The notes: a model not told the origin generated them from the sequence alone. 64,000 nucleotides of DNA from Streptomyces viridochromogenes DSM 40736 (GCF_000158955.1 NZ_GG657757.1:8589263-8653262); one strand, 5' to 3'; shown: positions 43,285 to 52,701, numbered from the stretch's first letter. Made by a program: numbers and translations.

Positions 43285-43887
43285 GTGAGCGAGCCAGCAC
43301 CTCCAGGCACGGCCCTGGTGGATGTTGAGTACCACCTCTTCCAGATCACAGACCCGCAAGGGCCAGTGGCCGACGACCTGGACGCCAGCCATACCGGCCT
43401 GGTGTCCGCCGACGGCGGAGGCATCGAGGTGACCACCGGGATCCACACCGGAGAGGTCTACGTCACGGTCGAGCCGCACTCGAAGTGGCCCGACCCCGCC
43501 CCGGGCTGGGAAGAGATCGCTGAGATCTCATGCCACTCTCCCTCCCGTGAACTGCTGGTGACGTCCTTCACGGATGACCCCGCGGATCTGCCTTCGCTGG
43601 CCTCCGACGGTCCCGGCTCGTACCGGCTGCGTGTCCAAGCACGCGGCCGGGACAGGGCCGTCGACCAGACGACGGTGGACGAAGTCGTGGAGTCGTACCT
43701 GATCCAGAGCTGGCCCGCCGCACACCAGGACGCTCTCCTGGTGCAGGCGACAGACGCCTACGGGGCCCAGTCGCGAGCCCAACAGGCTGACGACACCATC
43801 GTCATCGACCACGAGGACTCACTCGACACGCAGACCGGCCAGGAACGCGACATCCTGCGCCGGGCTGAACGCGGCGACTACTCCTGA
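43285..43887 (+). CDS. Hypothetical protein, about 200 aa
   Basis: GTG at 43285 has GAGG five bases upstream; ATG at 43264 is the alternative. Acidic, soluble, beta-rich: VDVEYHLFQITDP, EVTTGIHTGEVYVTVEPHSK, WEEIAEISCHSPSRELLVTS, SYRLRVQARGRDRAVDQTTV, then VVESYLIQSWPA. The order resembles a small Streptomyces family of paired-strand proteins found near WXG- or toxin-related genes, but I cannot assign it. It converges on a secreted-protein gene across a bidirectional terminator. Confidence 0.65.
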   Translation: MSEPAPPGTALVDVEYHLFQITDPQGPVADDLDASHTGLVSADGGGIEVTTGIHTGEVYVTVEPHSKWPDPAPGWEEIAEISCHSPSRELLVTSFTDDPADLPSLASDGPGSYRLRVQARGRDRAVDQTTVDEVVESYLIQSWPAAHQDALLVQATDAYGAQSRAQQADDTIVIDHEDSLDTQTGQERDILRRAERGDYS

Positions 43888-43905
43888 CCAGCGATCATGC
43901 ACGCC

Positions 43906-43938
43906 TTCGGTTGGGGCGACTGTGCCGCCCCAACCGAA
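43906..43938. terminator. Bidirectional terminator
   Basis: Perfect 13-bp stem TTCGGTTGGGGCG with CGCCCCAACCGAA, 7-base loop, between two convergent genes whose stops are at 43887 and 43941. Confidence 0.8.
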
Positions 43939-43940
43939 GA

Positions 43941-44192
43941 TCACGTCACCCGGTCTCCGCAGTGCAGGTAGTGGTGTACCGGGCTGGCGGTCGTCGCGAC
44001 CGGGCCGTCGTTCCACGCCGGCCTCCTCACGGCTACCTTCCGCCCCGTCACCTCCCACGTGGTGGTGCACGGCTTGGCGGTCACGAGCGTCGGCTTGCGG
44101 GGAGGGGGCTCGGCAGAAGCCTGTGGCGCTGCCACGGCCCCGGTGAGAACGGCCAGAGCGGCAACGAGAGGGAGCGCCTGTTTCATGGTCAT
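43941..44192 (-). CDS. Small secreted protein, 83 aa
   Basis: ATG at 44192 (a second ATG two codons in). Signal peptide MTMKQALPLVAALAVLTGAV then AAPQASAEPP with an ASA cleavage site. The mature chain of about 55 residues has two Cys (KPCTTTW and YLHCGDRV) and HHYL. This fits a family of tiny Streptomyces exported proteins of the SH3-like or chaplin-neighbour size class, function unknown. The start is about 60 bases from the decayed end of the CRISPR array. Confidence 0.7.
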   Translation of the reverse strand: MTMKQALPLVAALAVLTGAVAAPQASAEPPPRKPTLVTAKPCTTTWEVTGRKVAVRRPAWNDGPVATTASPVHHYLHCGDRVT

Positions 44193-44253
44193 GGAACCCC
44201 GAGGATGCGGCTGGTCGTCACGGCCGCTGAGGGATGATCACCCGGCCGTGGCT

Positions 44254-45915
44254 GAGGCGACCCCCGCGTCGGCCGGGAGGACCGAGCGGCTGTGCGACGA
44301 CTGGGCCAAGGGAGCGGAGCACCCCCGCGTCGGCGGGGAGGACCGTTGAGCCCCACCGGGAACCGGCCTTGGTAGTCGGAGCACCCCCGCGTCGGCGGGG
44401 AGGACGAGGCGGTGACCCTGCCCAGCGGGATGCCGGACGGAACACCCCCGCGTCGGCAGGGAGGGCGGGCCTGGCGCCGGACCCGAGTACGTCGTCGACG
44501 GAACACCCCGCGCCGACGGGGAGGACGACCAGCTCCGCACGGAGTTGAAGTGGGGCGCCGGAATACCCCCGCGTCGGCGGGGAGGACTGCTCGTGCTTGT
44601 TGCGCCGCTGGGCGTTGTCCGGATCACCCCCGCGCATCTGCGGGGAGGACACGCGCATCGAGTTCTACAACGGCCTGGCCGTCGCACCCCGCGTCGGAGG
44701 GAAGACGGCCCGACGTGCTGCGCGGCGGAAGACCCCCACGTCGGTGGGGAGGACCGAACCGAATCCTCGCCACCATCCTGACCATCGTCGTCGGAACACC
44801 CCCGCGTCGGCGGGGAGGACAGCTGAGCCTCCTTGCGTTCCAGCGTCGTCCACGGAACACCCCCGCGTCGGCGGGGAGGACTGGCAGAGCACGACGACGG
44901 TGATCCCGAAGTCCGGAACACCCCCGCGTCGGGGGGGAGGATGTCGCCAAGGACCCGTGGGTCAACATCCGGGGCGAAACACCCCCGCGTCGGCAGGGAG
45001 GATGAACGAGAGAGACACGAACGACCTCACCGGTTCGGAGCACCCCCGCGTCGACGGGGAGGACCAACGGGTGATCGACGCGGCCTTACGCGAGATCGGA
45101 GCACCCCCGCGTCGGCGGGGAGGACCACCCCTGGCACACCGGTGCTCACCAGCACAGCGGAACACCTCCGCGTGGGCGGGAAGGACGGGTCCGTCTTGAA
45201 CTTCGCCAGAGCGGCGGCCGGAGCACCCCCGCGTCGGCGGGGAGGACGCGAACATCGGCGCCGCCGAGAAGGAGATCGGCGGAGCACCCCCGCGTCGGCA
45301 GGGAGGACCTTCCGCAACCCGGCCTCACCGTGAGTGTTACGGAACACCCCTGCGTCGGCGGGGAGGACGACTTTCACGACTACATGGGTCGCGACTGGGT
45401 CGGAACACCCCCGCGTCGGTGGGGAGGACCAGTCCTGGCGGTAGCGCGCCTCCACGAGTCCGGAACACCCCCGTGTCGGCGGGGAGGACCTGACCATACG
45501 CGCCGCGCACGGCCCTGCGGGCGGAACACCTCCGCGTCGGCGGGGAGGACGAGCGGCACGGCTACTCCGGCGGCGTCAAGGTCGGAACACCCCCGCGTCG
45601 ACGGGGAGGACCGACACCACGAAGGAACAGACCTCGTGACCTACGGAACACCCCCGCGTCGGCGGGGAGGACACGAGCTGCCGAATGACGGACTGTGAGA
45701 CTCCCGGAACACCCCCGCGTCGGCGGGGAGGACTCCCGGCCCCGGGACCGGCTGGTCGCCGCGGTCGGAACACCCCCGCGTAGGCGGGGAGGACGACGAA
45801 CGCGGGTCCGTCCATGCGTCCGAGGGCGGAGCACCCCCGCGTCGGCGGGGAGGACGCCCGAGCCCGACATCGAGCACGCCCGAGACCGGAACACCCCCCC
45901 GTCGGCGGGGAGGAC
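44254..45915 (-). CRISPR. Type I-E-like CRISPR array, 28 repeats
   Basis: Repeats are 29 bases with core CCCCGCGTCGGCGGGG, flanked on the plus strand by CGGAACA and AGGAC. Spacers are 31-33 bases (period about 61). Starts of the later copies are 44792, 44853, 44914, 44975, 45036, 45097, 45158, 45219, 45280, 45340, 45401, 45461, 45522, 45583, 45644, 45705, 45766, 45827 and 45887. Nine copies from 44254 to 44754 are progressively mutated, which marks the old end. On the minus strand the repeat begins GTCCTCCCCGCC and ends GTTCCG, as in Streptomyces type I-E arrays. No cas gene is in the window. Confidence 0.95.
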
Positions 45916-46060
45916 AACGATGCGGTGCCAGCAAGAGGCAAATGGTAATCGCCCATTCGAAGGCTCCGGAACCCACATCTGGACTGACATCGAATACTTC
46001 CTCAAACCAGTCCGGTTTTATCGCCGTTGCTATCCCCGCCACGGCTGCCAAGGTCGCTAG
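45916..46060 (-). promoter_or_regulatory. CRISPR leader (probable)
   Basis: Unique, comparatively AT-rich sequence next to the least mutated repeats (for example AGGCAAATGGTAATCGCCC near 45937). New spacers enter at the leader end and degenerate repeats sit at the opposite end, so transcription should run leftwards from here. Confidence 0.6.
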
Positions 46061-46683
46061 TACCACCTCCCCATACGCGCGTGTGCGGATCAGCTTCTCC
46101 TTCCATTCCCACCGCCGACTCCTAACTCTTCCTCCGAGAACTCACGTGGCAGAAGCGAAGAACAATGATAGGAACTCGGCAGAAGGCGAGGTGTTGAGCG
46201 CTCCATTCATGGAATAGAGGCAGCCAAGCAAAGCCGAGCTGGTCCCTGGACCATCGAGGTACAGCTTCCAAACCGCTTTGCGATCGGGGCAACCCGGCAG
46301 CAAGTCACTACCGGCCATACGGAGGATCCTGACCGGTGACCTGCAGGGACTTCGTCTGAGCTAAGCGGTGCGTTCATGCCCCCCAGTCCGGGCGACCAGC
46401 GCGATGCGCGGTCGCGAGGGCATCGTCGCGTGACATCCCATGAACCGGAAAGGGATCACAGCTGTCATCCGCGCCGATCCTGCGGTCGCCCGTGCCGCGG
46501 CCGCCACGCTGGAGGTTGCCGCAGCGTGACGGCGCGCGTCGGAGGCGCGAAGGGCAGACTGAAGGCGGGCGAGATCCTCATGCGCCGCGTAGCCCAGGGC
46601 TCCGTCACCGAGGGAACCCCGGAGGCGGCCGTGCACCTGGGCGCGACGGACGTCTACCCGTCGTTCTCCCCGCCCCCCGGGCC
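46061..46683. other. Gene-poor stretch beside the CRISPR leader
   Basis: About 620 bases. Frames on both strands are open only by composition. A segment at about 46510-46660 (RLKAGEILMRRVAQGSVTEG) has some coding character but no start or family. This is where cas1/cas2 could be expected next to a leader, and they are not there. Confidence 0.4.
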
Positions 46684-47020
46684 CTGCGGACGGGGCGCGC
46701 GGTCCTCAGCCAGGCGGGTGACCCCGACTTCATGCGGTGGGTCGAGGAACGCAAGGCCCGGGCCCCCGCCGGCTGCCCCTACCGCCGGGGCGTCGACTCG
46801 ATGCTCGCCGTCCCGCTGCGGGCCCGCTCCCTCATCTGCGAGGTGTCCGACGGCAGTTCCACCTCACCCACCTGCGCCGTGCCCACGCCTTCGACGAGGG
46901 CGGCCGAGGCCTCCTGCTCGTCGCCCAGCTCACCCAGCGCTGGGGCAGCCGGCAGACGACCAACGGCAAGACGATCTGGGCCGAACAGCCCCTGCCCCGG
47001 CCCTGTGACCACCCCGGTCA
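46684..47020 (+). pseudogene. SpoIIE-type phosphatase relic with internal deletion
   Basis: One frame reads RAVLSQAGDPDFMRWVEERK then CPYRRGVDSMLAVPLRARS, the end of a GAF-like sensor domain. It passes directly into CEVSDGSS and, after a one-base slip, THLRRAHAFDEGGRGLLLVA then QLTQRWGSRQTTNGKTIWAE, the C-terminal GHKL ATPase of the same family. The PP2C phosphatase domain normally between them is missing. A deletion plus frameshift inactivated it. Confidence 0.55.
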
Positions 47021-47455
47021 CTGGAAGGGGCAGCCCGGGTTCGGCGCGTCCTCGGAGAACGGCGCGCCGTGCGGCAGCACGTACAGCACCTCCAGGACGA
47101 GCGGCGTGTCGCCCAGGTTGCGCCCTATGTGGACGTTGCCCGGCCCGGACGCCTCCTGGATGGCGCTGCCCGGCGTGTAGACCCCGTCGGAGCCGCAGTC
47201 CGAGTCGAAGTGGCTGAGCGTGCCCTGCTTCACCACGCCGTACACCGGGCCGTCGTGGTAGTGCCAGCCGGTCGCCTGACCGGCCGGGATGGTGATCTCC
47301 CTGAGTATGTAGTCCGTGTCACCGACGGTCCTCTGGGCGATCAGCCGGGCGCTCACCCCGGGCCCAGGCGGGGTCGCCCCCGCGATCGTACTTCCGACGA
47401 CGACCGTGGCGGCGGCGAGCGCGCCAGTCAGGGCGGTGCGGAGCGGGGTGCGCAT
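47018..47455 (-). CDS. Secreted cupin-domain protein
   Basis: 145 aa from ATG at 47455. Signal peptide: RTPLRTALTGALAAATVVVG then STIAGATPP with an AGA site. The mature part is a single cupin: ITIPAGQATGWHYHDGPVYG gives the HxH metal motif, GTLSHFDSDCG the second motif, and GNVHIGRNLGDTPLVLEVLY the closing strand. Metal binding is likely but the activity (isomerase, oxygenase or storage) cannot be told. Overlaps the SpoIIE relic end to end. Confidence 0.85.
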   Translation of the reverse strand: MRTPLRTALTGALAAATVVVGSTIAGATPPGPGVSARLIAQRTVGDTDYILREITIPAGQATGWHYHDGPVYGVVKQGTLSHFDSDCGSDGVYTPGSAIQEASGPGNVHIGRNLGDTPLVLEVLYVLPHGAPFSEDAPNPGCPFQ

Positions 47456-47553
47456 GGCAAGGGCCTCCTGGTTTCGCACGGGCGGGCACGACGAGCCGTC
47501 GTGTCGCTGCGAACATAGAGGCGCGCCACGCGCGTTCGGGCCGTTTTCCGGGG

Positions 47554-47732
47554 ATCTCCCGGTCGACCCAGCCCGACCTCGTAGCCGCCATCCGGCAACT
47601 GCAGGGCCGACAGCCCGCCAGCCAGCGGACCGGCTCACAGCCCGCGTCGATCGCATCCGTCCAGCGACGGCTGGAGACCGCCCTCGCACGGATCAAGCAC
47701 CTGCGGGCCGAGAACAGCGAACTCACCCGTGG
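47554..47732 (+). pseudogene. DUF6262-type transposon accessory fragment
   Basis: The frame reads SRSTQPDLVAAIRQLQGRQ and ASVQRRLETALARIKHLRAE then NSELTR. This is the helical C-terminal part of the small protein (often tagged DUF6262) that accompanies Tn554-like tyrosine-recombinase transposons: Y.QPDL...I..L...S...RL..A...I..L..EN..L. Start and partner genes are missing. Confidence 0.45.
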
Positions 47733-48129
47733 GCCTCGGGTGGGTGGTGGCAGGGGTCATGCCGCGAGGGGGGTGCGCGGGAAGAGACCGAGGACGATGG
47801 CGCTGGTGCAGGGCCAGCGGACGGGCTCCTTGGGCGGTGCCGAAGAAGCGCGGGCGCGCGGGTTGACCGTGCAGCAGCGCGCGCACACCGGGTCAGCGCT
47901 AACGCTCGGAGGGGGGCTTGTTGGTGTGCTGGGTTGTTGATGGCTTGGGGTGTTGTGGGTTCGCTGAGAAGTCGAGTGGGTGGTTCGGCTGGGGTGGGCT
48001 GGGTGTGTGAACTGGGTTTATCTGTGGTCTGTGGAGTGTGGCGGGGTGGGTTGTAGGTAGTTGTGGCGTGTAATGGCTCGTTTGGTGTTTTTGCCGGTCA
48101 GGGCTGTTTGCCTGTTCGGGGGGTTGTGG

Positions 48130-48460
48130 TTAGCGGTTGCGGGTGGGGCGGTTGTGTTGTTCGGCGATGTGGTCGAGCTTTACGGCGTCGAGGGTGGTTT
48201 TGGTGATGCGTTCGGTGCCGTCGTGGATGGCGTTGATGGCTGCTTGGCGGATGAGGCGGGTGAGGGATCCGATGCGGCCTGCGGTGCGTTGGTGGAGGTA
48301 GGGGGCGTGGGCCGGGAGGGTGCCGGGTTTGTGGTGGTGGAGGTCGAGGGCGTTTTCGATGTCGGTGATGACGTCGCGGAACGGTTCGCGTTTGCCGTGT
48401 CGGGCGGGGAGGGGGCCGCAGTCGACGAGCGTGGCCCGTCCGGCGAGCTGAGCGCCGCGC
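48130..48460 (-). pseudogene. TniB-type transposition ATPase C-terminal fragment
   Basis: The minus-strand frame ending at 48130 reads HGKREPFRDVITDIENALDL, HAPYLHQRTAGRIGSLTRLI, RQAAINAIHDGTERITKTTL and DAVKLDHIAEQH. This is the C-terminal part of TniB/TnsC-like AAA+ transposition proteins. The Walker A and B region is absent. It sits head-to-head with a transposase fragment on the other strand, whereas tniA and tniB normally run in the same direction, so an inversion occurred. Confidence 0.65.
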
Positions 48461-48475
48461 TGCGCGAGGGACTGC

Positions 48476-49126
48476 ATGCACTCCGCCCCGGGGCGCCCGG
48501 AGGGCCGGGGCAAAATCGAACGGTTCTTCAGGACGGTGAACGGGGAGTTCACGGTCGAGATCGCCTCCGACAAGGGCGAGGTCGGCCGCGAGATCAAGGA
48601 CCTCGCGGAGATGAACCGCCTGTTCATCGCCTGGGTGGAGAACATCTACCACCGCCGGGTGCACTCCGAGACGAAACAGGAACCGCTTCAGCGGTGGATG
48701 GCCGGCGCCCCGTTCCCGGTCCCGCAGCCCGCGGATCTCGCCGAAGCGTTCCGCTGGTCCGAGCACCGCCGCGTCGCCAAGACCGCGACCGTCTCGCTGC
48801 ACGGCAACCGCTACCAGGTCGAGCCCGAGCTGGTCGGCCACAAGGTCGAACTGGTCTTCGACCCCTTCGACCTGACCTTCCTGCGCGTGCGTCTGGACGG
48901 CCAGGACGCGGGCACCGCGACGCCGTTCCAGATCGAACGGCACTCCCATCCCAAGGCCCGGCCCGAAGTCCCGGCCGAGGAGCCGAAGGTGACCACCGGC
49001 ATCGACTACCTCCACCTGGTCGACAACGCGCACTCCAACCACCTCGGCACAAAGATCAACTATGCGGCGCTGGCCGATCCGCCCGCCGGGGCCGTCGATC
49101 TGACCGACACCGCCGCAGAGGGCTGA
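48476..49126 (+). pseudogene. Mu/TniA-type DDE transposase C-terminal fragment
   Basis: 216 codons open at RPEGRGKIERFFRTVNGEFT, which holds the last catalytic Glu of the DDE triad (GKIER). Next come WVENIYHRRVHSETKQEP, then the beta-barrel Mu transposase C-terminal domain: RRVAKTATVSLHGNRYQVEP, KVELVFDPFDLTFLRVRL. The catalytic Asp residues and the N-terminal DNA-binding part are missing, so it cannot transpose. Confidence 0.75.
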
Positions 49127-49149
49127 GCGAGGGCGGTGAGGAACGCCCC

Positions 49150-49494
49150 GTGGTGTACGTGGGCCTTGACGGCGAGGCCGGCCTGCTCGCGCTCGGACTG
49201 CCGGAGTTGGTGCAGCTGTGTCTCGTGGCGCCGTGGTGGCGAGACGCTCCAGGCCGGACGCCCGAAGAACTCCAGGTGGTCGCCGACGAGTATCGGGAGG
49301 ACCTGCCCGACTTCGCACGGCGACGGGACCGTGCGGCCCGGGCGCTCGGTATCGACCTGGATGAACTGCCATCCGAGGCGACGGTCCTGGCCCGGCTCGT
49401 GGAGCGCTCCCGGGGACCGGTAGCAGCGGCTTGCCTCGTCGTCGGGTACGAGGGCGATCCGCTCGACCCCCTTTTCAACACCGCCTGCCCCTGA
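49150..49494 (+). pseudogene. SMI1/KNR4-like protein fragment
   Basis: From a GTG at 49150 the frame reads VVYVGLDGEAGLLALGLPEL, ADEYREDLPDFARRRDRAAR, ALGIDLDELPSEATVLARLV. VVYVG-x-DGE is typical of the middle of SMI1/KNR4-type proteins, which often serve as immunity proteins or scaffolds. The N-terminal half is replaced by the transposase fragment, 23 bases upstream. It may still be translated as a short protein of 114 aa. Confidence 0.45.
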
Positions 49495-49656
49495 TTGACC
49501 GGCCACCGGGTCCGGCAGGCCCCCGGCTGGTGCGGGGGTGGTCGACGCCCCCGGCGCGCCAGACGCCGGTGGGTGATCTTCGCTGTGACGTACAGGTCGC
49601 GCGGGCCTATTGATCGTTTCGGCGACAGCCCGCTGCGACGCTCGTAGGATGCCTAA

Positions 49657-49947
49657 ATGCCCAAGCCGTTACGGATGAGCCGCCGCCTGTGGGTTGCCGT
49701 GTGGGCGGTGCTGTGCGTGGCCGGTATCGCTGCCACCGCCGCACTGAACGCCTTTCCGGCGCCTGACCCGCAGCCCGAGAAGCCCGTCAGTGCCGAGTGC
49801 GCCGAGTACATCGCGGACATCGAGGCGCAGTTGGCCAAGGCCAAGAGGGAAGGCAACGAGGACGGCGTGCTGGCCTTCACTCGATCCCGGGTCGGCGCGG
49901 ACGACTGCAGCGATGAAGTTCTCGACCACTTCAGCGGCGACCGGTGA
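49657..49947 (+). CDS. Small secreted or membrane-anchored protein, 96 aa
   Basis: ATG at 49657. N-terminal basic segment and helix LWVAVWAVLCVAGIAATAAL, then a short exported region: CAEYIADIEAQLAKAKREGN and DDCSDEVLDHFSG, with two Cys. GTGA overlap with the next gene shows an operon of two tiny exported proteins. Function unknown. Confidence 0.65.
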   Translation: MPKPLRMSRRLWVAVWAVLCVAGIAATAALNAFPAPDPQPEKPVSAECAEYIADIEAQLAKAKREGNEDGVLAFTRSRVGADDCSDEVLDHFSGDR

Positions 49948-50123
49948 GCCGCCGTACAGGGCTCGTCGCGATGGCGGGGCTGATCTGTGCCGGTGCGGTG
50001 GCGTTCATCGCCGTGAGCGCCGAGAGGGATCCACAGCCCCCTCCGCCGCGGGTGTACTCCTCCTGCCTGGCGGCCGACACCAAGCCGATGCCTGTGGGCG
50101 ATGACCCGTGCGACGGCCGTTGA
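49944..50123 (+). CDS. Tiny secreted protein, 59 aa
   Basis: GTG at 49944 overlaps the preceding stop. It reads SRRTGLVAMAGLICAGAVAF then IAVSAERDPQPPPPRVYSSC, a signal-like helix with a Pro-rich mature part containing two Cys (YSSC, DPCDG). Third positions are strongly GC-biased. It is probably exported with its upstream partner. Confidence 0.55.
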   Translation: MSRRTGLVAMAGLICAGAVAFIAVSAERDPQPPPPRVYSSCLAADTKPMPVGDDPCDGR

Positions 50124-50158
50124 AGAAGCACTGAGCTTTTTCTTTAACCTCCCGCGTT

Positions 50159-50614
50159 TCAACGGAGGTGTGGTTGTTGATACACCAAGACTGGAACGTG
50201 GGGAGCAAAGGAATCGACTGCGGCTTGGAGGCGGTGGGGGTCGAGACGCCAGAAGTTGATGGGCCGGCTCGCGCGGAGAAGCTCGTACTCGACGTGGGGC
50301 ACGGTGCGAGCTGCCTGTGCGGGAGTCATCTTGCGGTTCGCCCCCGGCAGTTCCGGGGCTCCCGCCCGGCGGTGGACGCCGACGTAGTCCATTGAGGGAC
50401 CAGCCATGCGCTGCTGCCACACGACTACCGATGTGATGTCCTCCCACGGCACGAACGCCGTCTGAGCTTTATAGCGGGCTGGCGCACCGCCGAGCAGAAT
50501 GCCCGTGCTGTCGACGCAGAACGCGACCAGGCGCTTCCAGCCCACGCCGGCGAGGAGTTGGAAGGGCGTGCGGGTGAAGTACGCCTCGTAGACGGCGGGA
50601 TGTGGATCAGCCAT
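50159..50614 (-). CDS. Hypothetical PH-like protein, 151 aa
   Basis: ATG at 50614. Blocks FCVDSTGILLGGAPARYK, TAFVPWEDITSVVVWQQR and VGVHRRAGAPELPG form the strand-turn pattern of small bacterial PH-like domains. The C-terminal part is RASRPINFWRLDPHRLQAAV then DSFAPHVPVLVY, a helix that caps the barrel. No membrane segment. Function unknown; similar short proteins are common in Streptomyces. Confidence 0.65.
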   Translation of the reverse strand: MADPHPAVYEAYFTRTPFQLLAGVGWKRLVAFCVDSTGILLGGAPARYKAQTAFVPWEDITSVVVWQQRMAGPSMDYVGVHRRAGAPELPGANRKMTPAQAARTVPHVEYELLRASRPINFWRLDPHRLQAAVDSFAPHVPVLVYQQPHLR

Positions 50615-50705
50615 GGTCAGAGACTAGCGGGACGGCCCTGCCCGCCCCGCCGCCCCTGCCGGCTGGTTCGCGAAACTAATCGCGCCTTGAGGCGGGGAGG
50701 CGTTC

Positions 50706-50897
50706 TTGTTCCTGGTCGGACTCCTGCTGATCTTCCCCAGCAAGGCCGACCAGCGCCGGTTCGAGAACGCAGCCAACATCATGAGAATGCGATCCGGCAC
50801 AGCGCCCCCTCGCCCTGAGCTTGTTCTTAAGGTACGGCCGACCTTGAAGGTTGGCCGTATTGAAGCTCGTCCCCGGAGGGCTGCTTCGGCACCATGA
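50706..50897 (+). CDS. Small membrane peptide, uncertain
   Basis: TTG start with GGGGAGG six bases upstream. It reads LFLVGLLLIFPSKADQRRFE then NAANIMRMRSG, a half-length helix and a basic tail. A strong hairpin at 50833-50859 (TACGGCCGACCT with AGGTTGGCCGTA) falls inside the last third, so the real gene may be shorter or the frame a relic whose end was replaced. Confidence 0.3.
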   Translation: MFLVGLLLIFPSKADQRRFENAANIMRMRSGTAPPRPELVLKVRPTLKVGRIEARPRRAASAP

Positions 50898-50901
50898 TCG
50901 T

Positions 50902-51105
50902 GTGACGAACAACGAGGAAGCCCGAGTACCGTCCATCAGCACAGGGCTTGTTGCAGGCATGCTGATCGGCATTCCAGTTGGGCTCGTGCTCGGGCTGGCT
51001 GTTTTCGACAGCATGGCGATGGGCTTGGTGCTCGGCGGTGGTGCAGGCGGAGTCCTTGGTGTCACTTTCCGCGCGTCGCGGCGCTCGCAGCGCCAGTCCC
51101 CGTGA
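50902..51105 (+). CDS. Small membrane protein, 67 aa
   Basis: GTG at 50902. Two closely spaced glycine-rich helices: STGLVAGMLIGIPVGLVLGL and DSMAMGLVLGGGAGGVLGV, joined by a short turn, with a basic C-terminus. The pattern resembles glycine-zipper membrane proteins. It lies just upstream of an intact transposase gene. Function unknown. Confidence 0.5.
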   Translation: MTNNEEARVPSISTGLVAGMLIGIPVGLVLGLAVFDSMAMGLVLGGGAGGVLGVTFRASRRSQRQSP

Positions 51106-51261
51106 GGACTCCGCATGGCTGCTCAGCTCGATCCGTAGCTCCGGCGCCGAACGGCATCTCGAACTGGGTCGCTCACCTGGGTATTCTCCGGACGCTGAGG
51201 CGGCCTTCGCCTGATCATGTGCTCCGACCAAGGTGCACTAATCAGAACGAAGGCCGTGAGG

Positions 51262-52701
51262 GTGAGTCTGCTGCCTGAAGCTGTTCCAGGAGAAGCGTTC
51301 GCGGAAGCGTCACGCTTCCGGGCCGAGTTGTACGAGTGTCTGACCGTCCGGGGCGATGAGCTGTTCGAGCTGGTGGACGCGGTGTTGTGTGCGCCGGGTG
51401 CCGTGCACTCGGCGGTGGAGCTGACGCTGCTGCCCGAGCACCGCCGTGGGCACGGCGCGATGTACGACGGCCTCAATCAGGGCGGGATCGACACCGGCCG
51501 ACTGCGCTCGCTGCTGGCCGGGCTTCCGCTGCCCCGGTTTCCGGACGGGCGGCTGGTCCTGGCCGTGGACGTCTCTCCATGGCTGCGTTCGGACGCGCCC
51601 TGCTCTCCCGAGCGGCTGTTCTGCCATGTCTACGGCCGGGCGAAGACCGCCTCGCAGTTCATCCCCGGCTGGCCGTACTCCTTCGTCGCGGTGCTGGAGA
51701 TGGGCGCCACCTCCTGGACTCAGGTCCTGGACGCGGTCCGCCTCGGCCCGGCCGATGACGCCACTGCGGTCACGGCCGCCCAGCTCCGCGATGTCGTCGA
51801 ACGGCTCATCGCCGCAGGCCAGTGGCAACCCGGCGAGCCGGACATCGTCATCGTCACGGACGCCGGATACGACGTCACCCGCCTGGCCTGGGTCCTGCAA
51901 GACCTGCCCGTTGAGCTGGTCGGGCGGGTCCGCGGCGACCGCGTGATGCGGCTACCGAAGCCGCCCCGGATCTACGACCCCAAGGGCGGCCGGCCACCGA
52001 AGCACGGTCCGGAGTTCCGCTTCGCCAGGCCGGAGACCTGGCCCGAACCAGCGGTCACCACACGCACCGCCACGGCGAACTACGGCAAGGCCGTCACCCA
52101 GGCATGGGACCGCGTGCACCCGCGGCTGACCCACCGGGCCGCCTGGCTCGACCACGAAGGCGAACTCCCACTGATCGAAGGCACGTTGGTCCGCCTGGAG
52201 GTCGAGCACCTGTCGAAAGGCCGGGCGGCTCCAGCGGTGTGGTTGTGGTCCTCCAAGACCGGTGCCACCGACGCGGACGTCGACCGGGCCTGGCAGGCCT
52301 TCCTCCGCCGGTTCGACCTGGAGCACACGTTCCGCCTGTTCAAGCAGACCCTCGGCTGGACGAAGCCCCAGCTGCGAGAACCGGAAGCCGCCGACCGGTG
52401 GACCTGGTTGATCATCGCCGCCTACACCCAGCTCCGGCTCGCCCGCCCACTGACCCAGGATTTGCGGCACCCGTGGGAGAAGCCAGCCGCACCGAATCGG
52501 ATCACCCCCGCCCGGGTCCGCCGGACCTTTCGGAACCTCCGCCAGCACATGCCCTGCCCCGCCAGAGCGCCGAAACCCTACCGGCCCGGCCCCGGACGGC
52601 CACCCGGCACGAAGAACAGACACCGGGCACCCCGCTACGACGTGGGCAAAACCGTCCGCCGCAAGAAGACTCTTATCGCCCTACAATGGTTGAAGAGTTA
52701 A
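51262..52701 (+). mobile_element. Intact DDE transposase gene (IS4-like, NF041680 type)
   Basis: About 479 aa from GTG at 51262 (starts up to 51217 are open). N-terminal blocks: RFRAELYECLTVRGDELFEL and VELTLLPEHRRGHGAMYDGL. The first catalytic Asp is in LVLAVDVSPWLRSDAP, the second in IVIVTDAGYD, and the Glu in FDLEHTFRLFKQTLGW. The C-terminus is basic (PGRPPGTKNRHRAPRYDVGK). The reading frame is complete, unlike every other transposase fragment here. I could not find clear terminal inverted repeats, so the IS ends are not delimited. Confidence 0.85.

Noticed and set aside
44218..45700. Long open frames on both strands across the CRISPR region
   Set aside because: They translate the repeat over and over and have no start signals or independent content; the array explains them.
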